Position numbers and translations under genes: made by a program
Source of the DNA: DATMBL01 sp050735975
Lineage (GTDB): Bacteria; Desulfobacterota; Binatia; UBA9968
Length of the DNA stretch: 8,626 nt
Direction: 5' to 3'
Assembly: GCA_050735975.1 (NCBI GenBank)
Contig: JBOHVS010000152.1
Location: 1 to 8,626 of the forward strand
Part shown: positions 1-5,701 of the stretch, one piece after another
Numbering within the stretch: the first letter of the stretch is position 1
Layout of the letters: every line of letters starts with the position of its first letter
The notes under the pieces: model-generated
Database searches by the model: none
Told to the model about the DNA's origin: nothing
The model's input: only the letters and a program-made list of their open reading frames with translations

Positions 1-10
1 GTCAGACAAA

Positions 11-1087
11 TCACAAAAACATCGGCATTTGCGCCTCTGATCCACGACGCTTGCACTCCTCTTTGAACATCTGGTGAATTTTTGGATCCTGATTTTCATA
101 TTCGATCTGCGTGCCGCCCTCGTTTTCGTCCTTGTCGGACTTGGCGAGATCGTCGACAAGATACTTAAATCCCCAAGGCTTCAACGCTATAAAACGCGCC
201 GGCTCCGGTCCAGGACAAAAATGCTGATGGTACCAGTCGAGCGGCGGTACAACTAGGCTTCCCGGACGCCAGTCAATTCTTTGAGGTTCTGTTCCTTGGG
301 GCCACATCAACGAGTACCCGCTACCCCCCAAGATCACGATATGCGCTCCCGGACCATGACGGTGGGCTTTCTTGTACTTTCCCGGAGGAAATGCTGAAAG
401 ATGAGCGCTCATGGTATTGCCGGCGAATTCGAAGAGGCTATTCCGGGTTCCCGCGCCGCGCGCGGAATGCTCCTTTGGCTGAAACTCCATTGCGTTCGCG
501 ACAAAGTTGGTCTCCCACACCCGACCCGGCTTTACGCCTTTTTGAATATACTGACCCGGTTTGGTCAGCTCCCCCGCTTCCCCGCGATACCGATCAGAAA
601 ATACGAACGGATTATTGAAGATAAAATCAAGGTTCCTATATTGATTGATCGCTTGCGGCGCGCTGGTCAAAGCGATATACCGCGCCGGTCTGGACGACTC
701 AGCATTGAAGTGCTGGTGCCAGGCGTTGAGAGGGGGAGAAAAAAGGCTGCCTTCCTGCCATTCGAGAGTATGTTTCGGTCCGCCATCGTTCCAGATTACC
801 GTTGCCCCTTGACCGCTTAAAATAAGGATGATTTTTTCATACAGATGCCTCTCAGCTTTCAACTGTCGTTTCGGTGGAATTTCATTGATATGCGCGTCAC
901 AGTTCATGCCCGCACCATTGAGGTTCACGAACGCACCGCGGCCCCCGGTTCTTTGCCAATCTCCAAGCTCCACCGTTCTCACGTCTTCAATCCAGTAACC
1001 GTCATACGCTGGGATGCCCTCATTCTCCTGCCAGAAAGCATATGGCGTCTTCAGTTCGTAAGCGGACTTTGTACTGAGATCCCGCAT
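11..1087 (-). CDS. Two-domain (bicupin) metal-dependent protein, substrate unknown
   Basis: The 358-residue protein has two cupin barrels. The first (about residues 65-145) carries H81 and E84 in an 'ERHLYEK' motif and then H124/H126 in 'WHQHF'. The second (about 225-305) carries H242, H244 and H249 in 'HRHGPGAH' and H287/H289 in 'WYHQHF'. Both halves end in 'PAR(Y/F)IAL', which suggests an internal duplication with both metal sites kept. This layout resembles gentisate/hydroxynaphthoate dioxygenase-type bicupins, so a mononuclear iron or manganese oxygenase is plausible, but the substrate cannot be told and an isomerase or hydrolase role is possible. The ATG start has AAGGAG six bases upstream (1094-1099). 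It is the last gene of the minus-strand series, 186 bases after the second PqqC-like gene, with an imperfect palindrome between them. No signal peptide is seen, so it is probably cytoplasmic. The fold is sure; the function is not. Confidence 0.85.
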   Translation of the reverse strand: MRDLSTKSAYELKTPYAFWQENEGIPAYDGYWIEDVRTVELGDWQRTGGRGAFVNLNGAGMNCDAHINEIPPKRQLKAERHLYEKIILILSGQGATVIWNDGGPKHTLEWQEGSLFSPPLNAWHQHFNAESSRPARYIALTSAPQAINQYRNLDFIFNNPFVFSDRYRGEAGELTKPGQYIQKGVKPGRVWETNFVANAMEFQPKEHSARGAGTRNSLFEFAGNTMSAHLSAFPPGKYKKAHRHGPGAHIVILGGSGYSLMWPQGTEPQRIDWRPGSLVVPPLDWYHQHFCPGPEPARFIALKPWGFKYLVDDLAKSDKDENEGGTQIEYENQDPKIHQMFKEECKRRGSEAQMPMFL

Positions 1088-1138
1088 GATGTTCTCCTTT
1101 CAAGTGTCCCTGCTGAGATTGCCTCACGACTTCGGGCG

Positions 1139-1159
1139 AAACAGTTCCGCGAACTCTTT
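1139..1159. promoter_or_regulatory. Imperfect palindrome in the leader of the bicupin gene
   Basis: The half-sites AGTTC and GAACT flank a 3-base centre. They extend outward through one mismatch into AAA/TTT, giving a 21-base near-symmetric element 52 bases upstream of the bicupin start. It could be an operator or a short RNA hairpin. On the plus strand it is followed by a T-rich stretch (from about 1156), but no plus-strand gene precedes it, so a terminator reading is weak. No convincing -35/-10 pair was found beside it. Confidence 0.3.
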
Positions 1160-1273
1160 TAGATATTTGTTTTATTTGTTTTAACGAATGTCCTCGCTAC
1201 GCCCTCTGTATACGCCATGCTGATTTGCTCAAGAAGAGAATGAATTTGAATGTTGGCATCGGATGCGTCGTAT

Positions 1274-1978
1274 CTATAGCCTCTCCTGAGCCACGGCGAT
1301 GCCCTTGCGAAACATCGCATTAAAGGCGAGTGAATCTTTAGCCGCTTGAATCGCGAGCTTTTCCTTCTCCCCAATGGCAAACCCTTTGAGAAACGGCAGA
1401 AACAACTCGCTGTGCTTCTCGTCGGCTTGGCTGTGCGCTTCCATATTGGGAATCTGCTTCCAGGTGAAGCCCATCTCCTCCATCCACTTCTTTGCCATGC
1501 GCGTCGACTGTCCTCCGCCCAAATCCCATAACAACCGATCATCGTTGCACCATTCAGTGATGGTCATGGCCGCCAGGGACTCGATCCAGCTCATCTCGCT
1601 CGTCATCCATGACCAGGCGTAGAGGACCGTGCGCGTCTCCGGCAATGGCGGAGCATTGAGAATCTCTTCGGGCTCCAGACCGACGGATTTCCCCTGACGA
1701 ATGATGAGATGTAGGTGGCCATATTCGGAAAAATCGTCCCGAATAATCTCTTCATACTCGTGTTCCAAGATTTTCTGCTTGACCGCCAGGATCGGACAGT
1801 TGGCGGAGACATGCGCCCAACATTCGCGCCGATGGCGCACGTACAGGCTCTGTTGCGTCACCATGATTGCGGCCCGCGGTTTGGTCATCTTGATCGAGAA
1901 ATAATGTTGCAGTTCCGGCGAACGGATATAATCGCGCACCATCGCGCCTAATCGCTCACGCCACTCAGCCTCGTTCAC
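1274..1978 (-). CDS. PqqC/CADD-like heme-oxygenase-fold protein, copy 2
   Basis: This 234-residue all-helical protein resembles the TenA/PqqC superfamily, often annotated as iron-containing redox enzyme. Candidate metal ligands follow the pattern of heme-oxygenase-like di-metal oxidases (HDOs, e.g. CADD): a carboxylate at D81 (or E74/E77), H88, E142, then H182-x3-D186-x2-H189. A strongly conserved block around residues 44-80 contains 'SLYVRHRR' and 'VKQKIL'. The whole length aligns without gaps to the neighbouring copy at 2015-2722, and about half the residues are identical by eye, so the two are tandem duplicates. The start is GTG, supported by GGAGG six bases upstream (1985-1989). It begins 36 bases after the stop of the first copy, so co-transcription is likely. 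It may be an O2-activating oxidase or N-oxygenase, or act with its neighbour as a complex. TenA-type thiaminase is less likely given the full ligand set. Family is fairly certain, reaction unknown. Confidence 0.82.
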   Translation of the reverse strand: MNEAEWRERLGAMVRDYIRSPELQHYFSIKMTKPRAAIMVTQQSLYVRHRRECWAHVSANCPILAVKQKILEHEYEEIIRDDFSEYGHLHLIIRQGKSVGLEPEEILNAPPLPETRTVLYAWSWMTSEMSWIESLAAMTITEWCNDDRLLWDLGGGQSTRMAKKWMEEMGFTWKQIPNMEAHSQADEKHSELFLPFLKGFAIGEKEKLAIQAAKDSLAFNAMFRKGIAVAQERL

Positions 1979-1984
1979 GACTTC

Positions 1985-1989
1985 CCTCC
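1985..1989 (-). promoter_or_regulatory. Shine-Dalgarno supporting a GTG start
   Basis: GGAGG, within the longer run AAAGGAGGG on the minus strand, lies six bases before the GTG at 1976-1978. It supports GTG as the real start of the second PqqC-like gene; the length also then matches the upstream paralogue (234 against 235 residues). Confidence 0.75.
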
Positions 1990-2014
1990 TTTGTAGAGCT
2001 GACAGCAGACGATC

Positions 2015-2722
2015 TTACGAAACCGCCTCCATAGCATCGGCAATACCGGTTTGATAAACGCGATAGAGATCCTCCGACTCTCGGGCCGCCTGGAGAATAA
2101 TCTCTTCATTCTCACCGACGCCGAACTCCTCCCAGATCGACAGAAACATATCGACATGCTCTTTGTCCGCCGTGCGATGCGCTTTCCAGTTGGGGAGATC
2201 GTCCCACGTAAGTCCGAGACATTTGATCCAGAGGTCACCCATGCGTTTCGCATGGCCGCCGCCGAGATCGGCGAGCAGGCGATCATCCTGATTCCATTCC
2301 GTTATAGTCATCGCAGCCAGACCTTTGAGCCAATGCTTCTTCTTGCAAATCCAACCCCAGGCGTAGAGCGTCGCGGTCGTACTCGGAATCGGCTTGGCCT
2401 CCAAAATATCCTTGGCGCTTAAGCCAATGGCTTTCCCCTGTCGAATGATTAAGTCCAAATGGCCATGCTCGGAGTGCTGATCGCGAATCATCTCCTCGTA
2501 TTCATGCGCGAGAATTTTCTGCTTCACCTCCAACACCGGGCAATTGCCCGAGACATAGGCCCAGCAGTCTCTGCGGTGACGGACGTAGAGGGACAGCTGT
2601 TGGAGAATGATCTGGGCTCGGCGCCGGGTTATGGGTATAGAAAAATAACGTTCCAGCCCGGGAGAGGACAAGGTTTGTCGCGCGATCTCTCCTAGTGCCG
2701 CCCTCCATGCCTGTTCATCCAT
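2015..2722 (-). CDS. PqqC/CADD-like heme-oxygenase-fold protein, copy 1
   Basis: This 235-residue protein is the tandem paralogue of the gene at 1274-1978 and shares its length, helix pattern and ligand positions: D81, H88, E142, H182, D186 and H189. The open frame extends 24 codons further upstream. The ATG at 2720-2722 is chosen because AGGAGG lies ten bases before it (2733-2738) and because the protein then begins collinearly with its paralogue. HDO-family enzymes bind iron or iron/manganese and perform oxidative cleavage, N-oxygenation or self-sacrificing chemistry; which applies here is unknown. The gene follows the VOC gene after 93 bases. That spacer contains the 8-base palindrome GCTCGAGC but no convincing promoter. 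Retention of all candidate ligands in both copies argues that both are active, perhaps on different substrates or as a heteromer. Family call good, function open. Confidence 0.83.
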   Translation of the reverse strand: MDEQAWRAALGEIARQTLSSPGLERYFSIPITRRRAQIILQQLSLYVRHRRDCWAYVSGNCPVLEVKQKILAHEYEEMIRDQHSEHGHLDLIIRQGKAIGLSAKDILEAKPIPSTTATLYAWGWICKKKHWLKGLAAMTITEWNQDDRLLADLGGGHAKRMGDLWIKCLGLTWDDLPNWKAHRTADKEHVDMFLSIWEEFGVGENEEIILQAARESEDLYRVYQTGIADAMEAVS

Positions 2723-2732
2723 AGCTCTTTTG

Positions 2733-2738
2733 CCTCCT
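2733..2738 (-). promoter_or_regulatory. Shine-Dalgarno deciding the start of PqqC-like copy 1
   Basis: AGGAGG on the minus strand, ten bases before the ATG at 2720-2722. It excludes the longer start at 2794, which would add 24 residues with no counterpart in the paralogue. Confidence 0.75.
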
Positions 2739-2815
2739 ATCAATTTTTTATGGTAGTTTCTCCATCGCTCGAGCAACGCCTTCAAGGGGCGCAAGAGCCC
2801 GCCGAACCGCTGAGT

Positions 2816-3154
2816 CTAGATCGGCCAGCCGTGTTCGGACACGTCAACCCGGTTGCCTTCGGGGTCCCGGATCCAGCTTTCAGCAATCGCTCCAAAGGTG
2901 TTCGCCTCAGCGGTGGTTTGCGCAACTTCCTCGACGGTTTTAACACTATCCACCTGAAAGCCGAAATGGTTAATTCCCCAGGGATGCCTCGGCGTACTGA
3001 TAAGGGCTACATCGACAAAACCATCGGAGAGGTAGATGGTTCCGTTCTCGCCACGCATCTTTTCCTCCATCCCGAAAACTCCCTTGTAGTACTCGGCTTC
3101 TTTCTCCCGGTCCTGGACATTGATCGCAATATGGCGAATCCTTGGCTTTTGCAT
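2816..3154 (-). CDS. VOC (glyoxalase/extradiol dioxygenase-fold) protein
   Basis: This 112-residue protein forms a single vicinal-oxygen-chelate unit. It starts with the typical strand 'RIRHIAINVQD' (H9), has 'EYYKGVFGM' at 21-29, H63 in 'NHFGFQV', and ends with 'RDPEGNRVDVSEHGW' at 96-110. H9 and H63 are the expected metal ligands. The third ligand, usually Glu in 'N-x-(I/V)-E', would here be D104. VOC proteins use a divalent metal for isomerisation, epimerisation, ring cleavage or thiol transfer; a single unit of this size would dimerise. The ATG at 3152-3154 is chosen over a start 12 codons upstream because AAGGAGGT ends six bases before it. It follows a 281-base gap and may open a new transcription unit containing the two PqqC-like genes and the bicupin, all candidate metal-dependent oxygen-using proteins. 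The specific reaction is unknown. Confidence 0.85.
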   Translation of the reverse strand: MQKPRIRHIAINVQDREKEAEYYKGVFGMEEKMRGENGTIYLSDGFVDVALISTPRHPWGINHFGFQVDSVKTVEEVAQTTAEANTFGAIAESWIRDPEGNRVDVSEHGWPI

Positions 3155-3435
3155 GCGCTTACCTCCTTCTTTTGTTTTATGCCTAACCAACTGGAAATCC
3201 CTTCTGCTTTAGCCTGTGGCTGAAGACGCGGTCACTGAATACCGTAGCGTCAATTTAACTTGCCTCTAGCGCCTTGCTAAAACTAACTGATGGTCGCATG
3301 CGCGAAGCCAACATTTGTTGGGGCTGAAGCAGCCTGCGCTCGCAGCTCCTCGCTAAAAAGCATTAGGGTGGAGAGAGTAATACTAGGTTATTGATCACTT
3401 TACTCCCCTCTATATCGGCACCGGTGGGGGATCCG
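3155..3435. other. 281-base intergenic gap with small inverted repeats
   Basis: This is the largest gap in the window, between the second decarboxylase beta gene and the VOC gene. It holds the perfect 8-base palindrome CGCATGCG (3295-3302), a CCAACA/TGTTGG inverted repeat (3308-3321), a GC-rich hairpin CTGCG/CGCAG with flanking pairs (3331-3347), and a further hairpin at 3207-3225 that pairs better on the plus strand. None is followed by a T tract, so no Rho-independent terminator is claimed. No protein of recognisable family reads through it in any frame, and no clear sigma-70 promoter was found, although the spacing would suit a new transcription unit for the VOC gene. Confidence 0.35.
3161..3168 (-). 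promoter_or_regulatory. Strong Shine-Dalgarno of the VOC gene
   Basis: AAGGAGGT on the minus strand, six bases before the ATG at 3152-3154. It is the best ribosome binding site in the window and fixes the VOC start. Confidence 0.8.
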
Positions 3436-4068
3436 CTATTCGCCAAAGCTACCCAGCCCGCCCCCGAGGATCTGGACTCCCTCTGTCCTTTCAATGTAGG
3501 CTGCGAATCTGTACTTATTCTGCCTGGGATCCGGCACTCGTTTTGTTTTCGGGGGTCTGTCCCTATCAAGCGTTTCAATTTTGGCGCATATGAAATGAGG
3601 CCCCGGCTGGGAAAGTGCCATTTCGATCTTGTCTTTAAAACCTTTTATGTCTTGAATGGTGTGAGCGCTTGCGATTCCGCATTCCCGGGCCACCCCTTCC
3701 AAATTCATCTTCCCTGCCGTCGCAGTGGGCATTCCCGGTTCGTCTTTATGGCTGCCGAGATAGTTTCGATTGTCCGAGACGATAATCGTCAGGTTCGAAG
3801 GGCTTTCATTCGCTACCGTCCCCAGGACTCCTAGATTCAAGAGCAGCGTACCGTCTCCATCCAAAGAAACTACCTTTCTTCGCGGCAATCCTAACGCAAG
3901 ACCGAGAGCGGTAGGAGTGCACATACCCATAGTCACGTGCAATAAATTCGCCTCTCTCTCCGTTAGCTGTACCCAAAAGCCACTATTGTTGCCGATACTC
4001 GCAACCACAAGCACGTCATCTGGAAGGATCGACGCAAACTCTTTAAGCAATTCAAAGCGAGTTACCAT
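3436..4068 (-). CDS. Thiamine-diphosphate-dependent decarboxylase, beta subunit (sulfopyruvate/phosphonopyruvate decarboxylase-like), pair 1
   Basis: This 210-residue protein corresponds to the C-terminal, cofactor-binding half of thiamine-diphosphate enzymes. It shows the diphosphate/Mg motif 'DGDGTLLLNLG' (70-80) closing with D99-N100 and Y103, and the 'PTATAGK' segment (114-120) typical of the ComE-type beta chain. In the split enzymes (ComDE, and the fused phosphonopyruvate decarboxylase) the active site is shared with an alpha chain, and a 2-oxoacid loses CO2 to give an aldehyde or a carboligation product. The start is ATG at 4066-4068. It overlaps the alpha stop by seven bases (ATGGTAA), with GGAGGAGG just upstream inside the alpha gene, which implies coupled translation. 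The C-terminal tail ('ILGGGLGSFGE') differs from the other beta copy, while 'ERTEG' just before it is shared. Substrate not determinable; sulfopyruvate is only one option. Confidence 0.85.
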   Translation of the reverse strand: MVTRFELLKEFASILPDDVLVVASIGNNSGFWVQLTEREANLLHVTMGMCTPTALGLALGLPRRKVVSLDGDGTLLLNLGVLGTVANESPSNLTIIVSDNRNYLGSHKDEPGMPTATAGKMNLEGVARECGIASAHTIQDIKGFKDKIEMALSQPGPHFICAKIETLDRDRPPKTKRVPDPRQNKYRFAAYIERTEGVQILGGGLGSFGE

Positions 4069-4559
4069 AGAGCCTCCTCCGTTAAAAGTACCGCAACCGA
4101 TCTCAGCCAGGCTCTGGCGCTCTCGTTGCACTCCTTAATAACCCTGACCACATCTGCCGACCGATTGACAACGCGGTAGGGGATGTCCATAGCTTGCAAG
4201 GCAGGCTCCGTGGTTTTTCTATAAAACCCCATCCATCGCGGGTCTCCTAAATCTCCCCTGTAAGGGATGATCACTAGAATCGGCACCTCATGAAGAAGGT
4301 TGATTCGAGCCAGGTGATACGTGGCCACCAATAATCCCGAAGTTGCGATCACCAAGGCTGGCCGTTTTCCTGAGAAATAGGCACCCATCGCAATACCGGC
4401 CGCCTCCCCCTCGTTGGCCGCGCCTACATAATGCATATCGGGATCTTTGGCAATCGTCCTGTATACTTGTATAAACTGGGAGTCAGGAACTCCGACGGAA
4501 AAATTGATGCCGGCCTTCTTCAACCCGTCGATGACCAGCTTTGCTTTCTCTGGTTTCAT
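4062..4559 (-). CDS. Thiamine-diphosphate-dependent decarboxylase, alpha subunit (sulfopyruvate/phosphonopyruvate decarboxylase-like), pair 1
   Basis: This 165-residue protein corresponds to the N-terminal pyrimidine-binding domain of thiamine-diphosphate enzymes. It begins with 'AGINFSVGVPDSQF' (16-29) and has 'NEGEAAGIAMG' (49-59), where E50 aligns with the catalytic glutamate that activates the cofactor. 'EVPILVIIPYRGDLGDPRW' (91-109) is the conserved ComD-type strand. The ATG at 4557-4559 is chosen because GGAGG lies five bases before it. A TTG four codons further upstream overlaps that ribosome binding site and is rejected. It pairs with the overlapping beta gene at 3436-4068. It lies 74 bases after the CoxL remnant, and a TATAAT box sits just upstream, so this pair may have its own promoter. 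Role inferred: non-oxidative decarboxylation of a small 2-oxoacid in the cytoplasm. It is clearly diverged from the other alpha copy at 5698-6204. Confidence 0.86.
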   Translation of the reverse strand: MKPEKAKLVIDGLKKAGINFSVGVPDSQFIQVYRTIAKDPDMHYVGAANEGEAAGIAMGAYFSGKRPALVIATSGLLVATYHLARINLLHEVPILVIIPYRGDLGDPRWMGFYRKTTEPALQAMDIPYRVVNRSADVVRVIKECNESARAWLRSVAVLLTEEALW

Positions 4560-4564
4560 CTTAT

Positions 4565-4569
4565 CCTCC
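4565..4569 (-). promoter_or_regulatory. Shine-Dalgarno deciding the start of alpha subunit 1
   Basis: GGAGG on the minus strand, five bases before the ATG at 4557-4559. The alternative TTG at 4569-4571 overlaps this site and so cannot use it. Confidence 0.75.
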
Positions 4570-4576
4570 AAGCATC

Positions 4577-4582
4577 ATTATA
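4577..4582 (-). promoter_or_regulatory. Possible -10 box (TATAAT) before decarboxylase pair 1
   Basis: A perfect TATAAT on the minus strand lies in the 74-base spacer between the CoxL remnant and the alpha gene. No good -35 box is present at 16-18 bases (best is a weak CGGTTG). Transcription would start near 4570, giving a very short leader that begins almost at the ribosome binding site. The local sequence is much more A/T-rich than its surroundings, so chance is possible. Confidence 0.35.
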
Positions 4583-4633
4583 ATATGTGTCTATTGACCA
4601 ACCGTTTTCACAACGTCATCGCCAGCCCTCCTC

Positions 4634-4976
4634 TTATTTTATCTCCTTTAACGCCCGCCAGACTTTCTCCGGCGTCAGCGGCAGCTGTTTGATTCTTGCG
4701 CCAGTGCTCCATGCAATCGCATTGGCCACGGCCGGCGCCACGGGAATGATGCCGCCCTCGCCTAACCCCTTGGCGCCGTACGGACGCCTCTGCGTCTCTG
4801 ACGTCAATCGAACCAATGCGCGCGTGGGCGTAGGGACTGCGCAGAAACTTTCCTTCGATCATCCCAGGGATAACCAGATCGCCGGTGTATCTCGCTTTGC
4901 CCGTTACTTTATCAACCCCATCGACGCGGGGTACCGAAGTGCCAATGACCGAAAAGCTTCGTGTTTCGGTGTTCAT
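4634..4976 (-). pseudogene. Remnant of a CoxL-type molybdenum hydroxylase large subunit, middle deleted and out of frame
   Basis: The first 59-64 codons, from ATG at 4974-4976, read as a good N-terminus of the xanthine dehydrogenase/CO dehydrogenase/4-hydroxybenzoyl-CoA reductase large subunit family: 'VPRVDGVDKVTGKARYTGD', then 'SPYAHARIGSIDV'. From about 4793 down to the TAA at 4634-4636, a different frame reads as the extreme C-terminus of the same family: 'RPYGAKGLGEGG', retaining the active-site glutamate motif, then 'LPLTPEKVWRALKEIK'. Intact members have roughly 700-800 residues, so most of the protein is missing. Translation from the ATG shifts into nonsense and stops at 4608. The junction lies near 4785-4800. 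GGAGG is twelve bases before the ATG, longer than usual. No small or medium subunit gene is nearby. An assembly error could mimic this, but both ends sit neatly at gene boundaries. It is a second family member beside the intact-looking C-terminus at 8003-8626. Confidence 0.85.
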
Positions 4977-5101
4977 CCGATGCTAGATCCTCCTTTGGTT
5001 TCCGGAACGGGACCTGGGTTCTGCTGATGCGGAGATCTAGCGCAAAGTATCTAGCCAACTCCTACTTTTCCACAAACCTGTTCCTGCAAAGTAAAGACTT
5101 C

Positions 5102-5701
5102 CTATCCCCGATTCAGAAATATGGCTTTACCTTCAGTCCTCTCCAGATATCGAACAAACCGGTACTTGGTTTCCAACAAGTCCACGTTGCTTCGCATTAC
5201 GTTGCGGTGCCTCAGGCTTTCCTCGATTTTGCAAACGACGAACCGGAGACCGTCCTCTTTGAGAGCGGCCGTAGCTTCTTTCTGGAAGTCCTTCAATTCC
5301 CTTGCAGTCACCGAATGCTCAATACCTGATCCTTTCGCGACCGCTGCAAGATCCGTCTTACCTGCAGTCGCCGTCGGATAACTGATTCTCGTGCCGCTGT
5401 AGGCCTGATTATCGAACACGAAAACCGCCATATTACTTGGATTGAGGTTAGCCAAGGTTGGAAGATTGAAGAGTGACAGCAGGAGGCTTCCGTCCGATTC
5501 AAATACAAAAACCTTCCGATGCGGAAGCGCTAACGCCAATCCTATTCCCACTGCTAAGGCATTGCCCATGGAACCGAGAGTGAGATCCGCGTCACGTTTG
5601 GAGAGGTGCCCCCATTCGACCCTTTGTCCACTTAGAGAGGTCACAACCAGCTCGTCCGTCATCTGCGGCGCCAACCACTCGAAACATTCATAGCGAATCA
5701 T
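5102..5701 (-). CDS. Thiamine-diphosphate-dependent decarboxylase, beta subunit (sulfopyruvate/phosphonopyruvate decarboxylase-like), pair 2
   Basis: This 199-residue protein is the cofactor-binding half of a split thiamine-diphosphate enzyme. The motif begins 'ESDGSLLLS' (68-76) and closes with D97-N98 and Y101; 'PTATAGK' follows at 109-115. The usual GDG is SDG here, as seen in some ComE-like chains, so metal binding is probably kept through D70 and D97/N98. The ATG overlaps the alpha stop in an ATGA four-base junction, with GGGAG ten bases upstream, so translation is coupled to the alpha gene. It shares with the other beta copy the block 'NLNPSNMAVFVFDNQAY' (in the other, 'NESPSNLTIIVSDNRNY') and a 'KYRF...ERTEG' end, but overall similarity is moderate, pointing to old duplication or separate acquisition. 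A 125-base spacer separates it from the CoxL remnant. Substrate unknown. Confidence 0.84.
   Translation of the reverse strand: MIRYECFEWLAPQMTDELVVTSLSGQRVEWGHLSKRDADLTLGSMGNALAVGIGLALALPHRKVFVFESDGSLLLSLFNLPTLANLNPSNMAVFVFDNQAYSGTRISYPTATAGKTDLAAVAKGSGIEHSVTARELKDFQKEATAALKEDGLRFVVCKIEESLRHRNVMRSNVDLLETKYRFVRYLERTEGKAIFLNRG

Noticed and set aside
401..820. Plus-strand open frames opposite the bicupin gene, and likewise opposite other genes (2750-3223, 6336-6872, 7590-8060).
   Set aside because: They lie antisense to genes with clear family motifs, have no consistent ribosome binding sites and read as low-similarity, Arg/Ser/Pro-rich sequence. They are shadows of the minus-strand genes.
1105..1120. 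CTGAGA on the plus strand, a THI-box-like word.
   Set aside because: It is on the strand with no genes, the rest of the riboswitch consensus is missing, and six bases occur by chance.
3331..3347. A Rho-independent terminator after the second beta gene.
   Set aside because: The stem is short with an almost absent loop, and no T tract follows on either strand.
4785..4800. A simple sequencing frameshift as the sole cause of the broken CoxL reading.
   Set aside because: A one-base error could change frame but cannot remove the several hundred residues missing between the N- and C-terminal motifs.
4608..4976. A 122-residue intact hypothetical protein.
   Set aside because: Only its first half resembles a protein family. 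The second half is the frame-shifted reading of the CoxL C-terminus, which reads correctly in another frame down to 4634.
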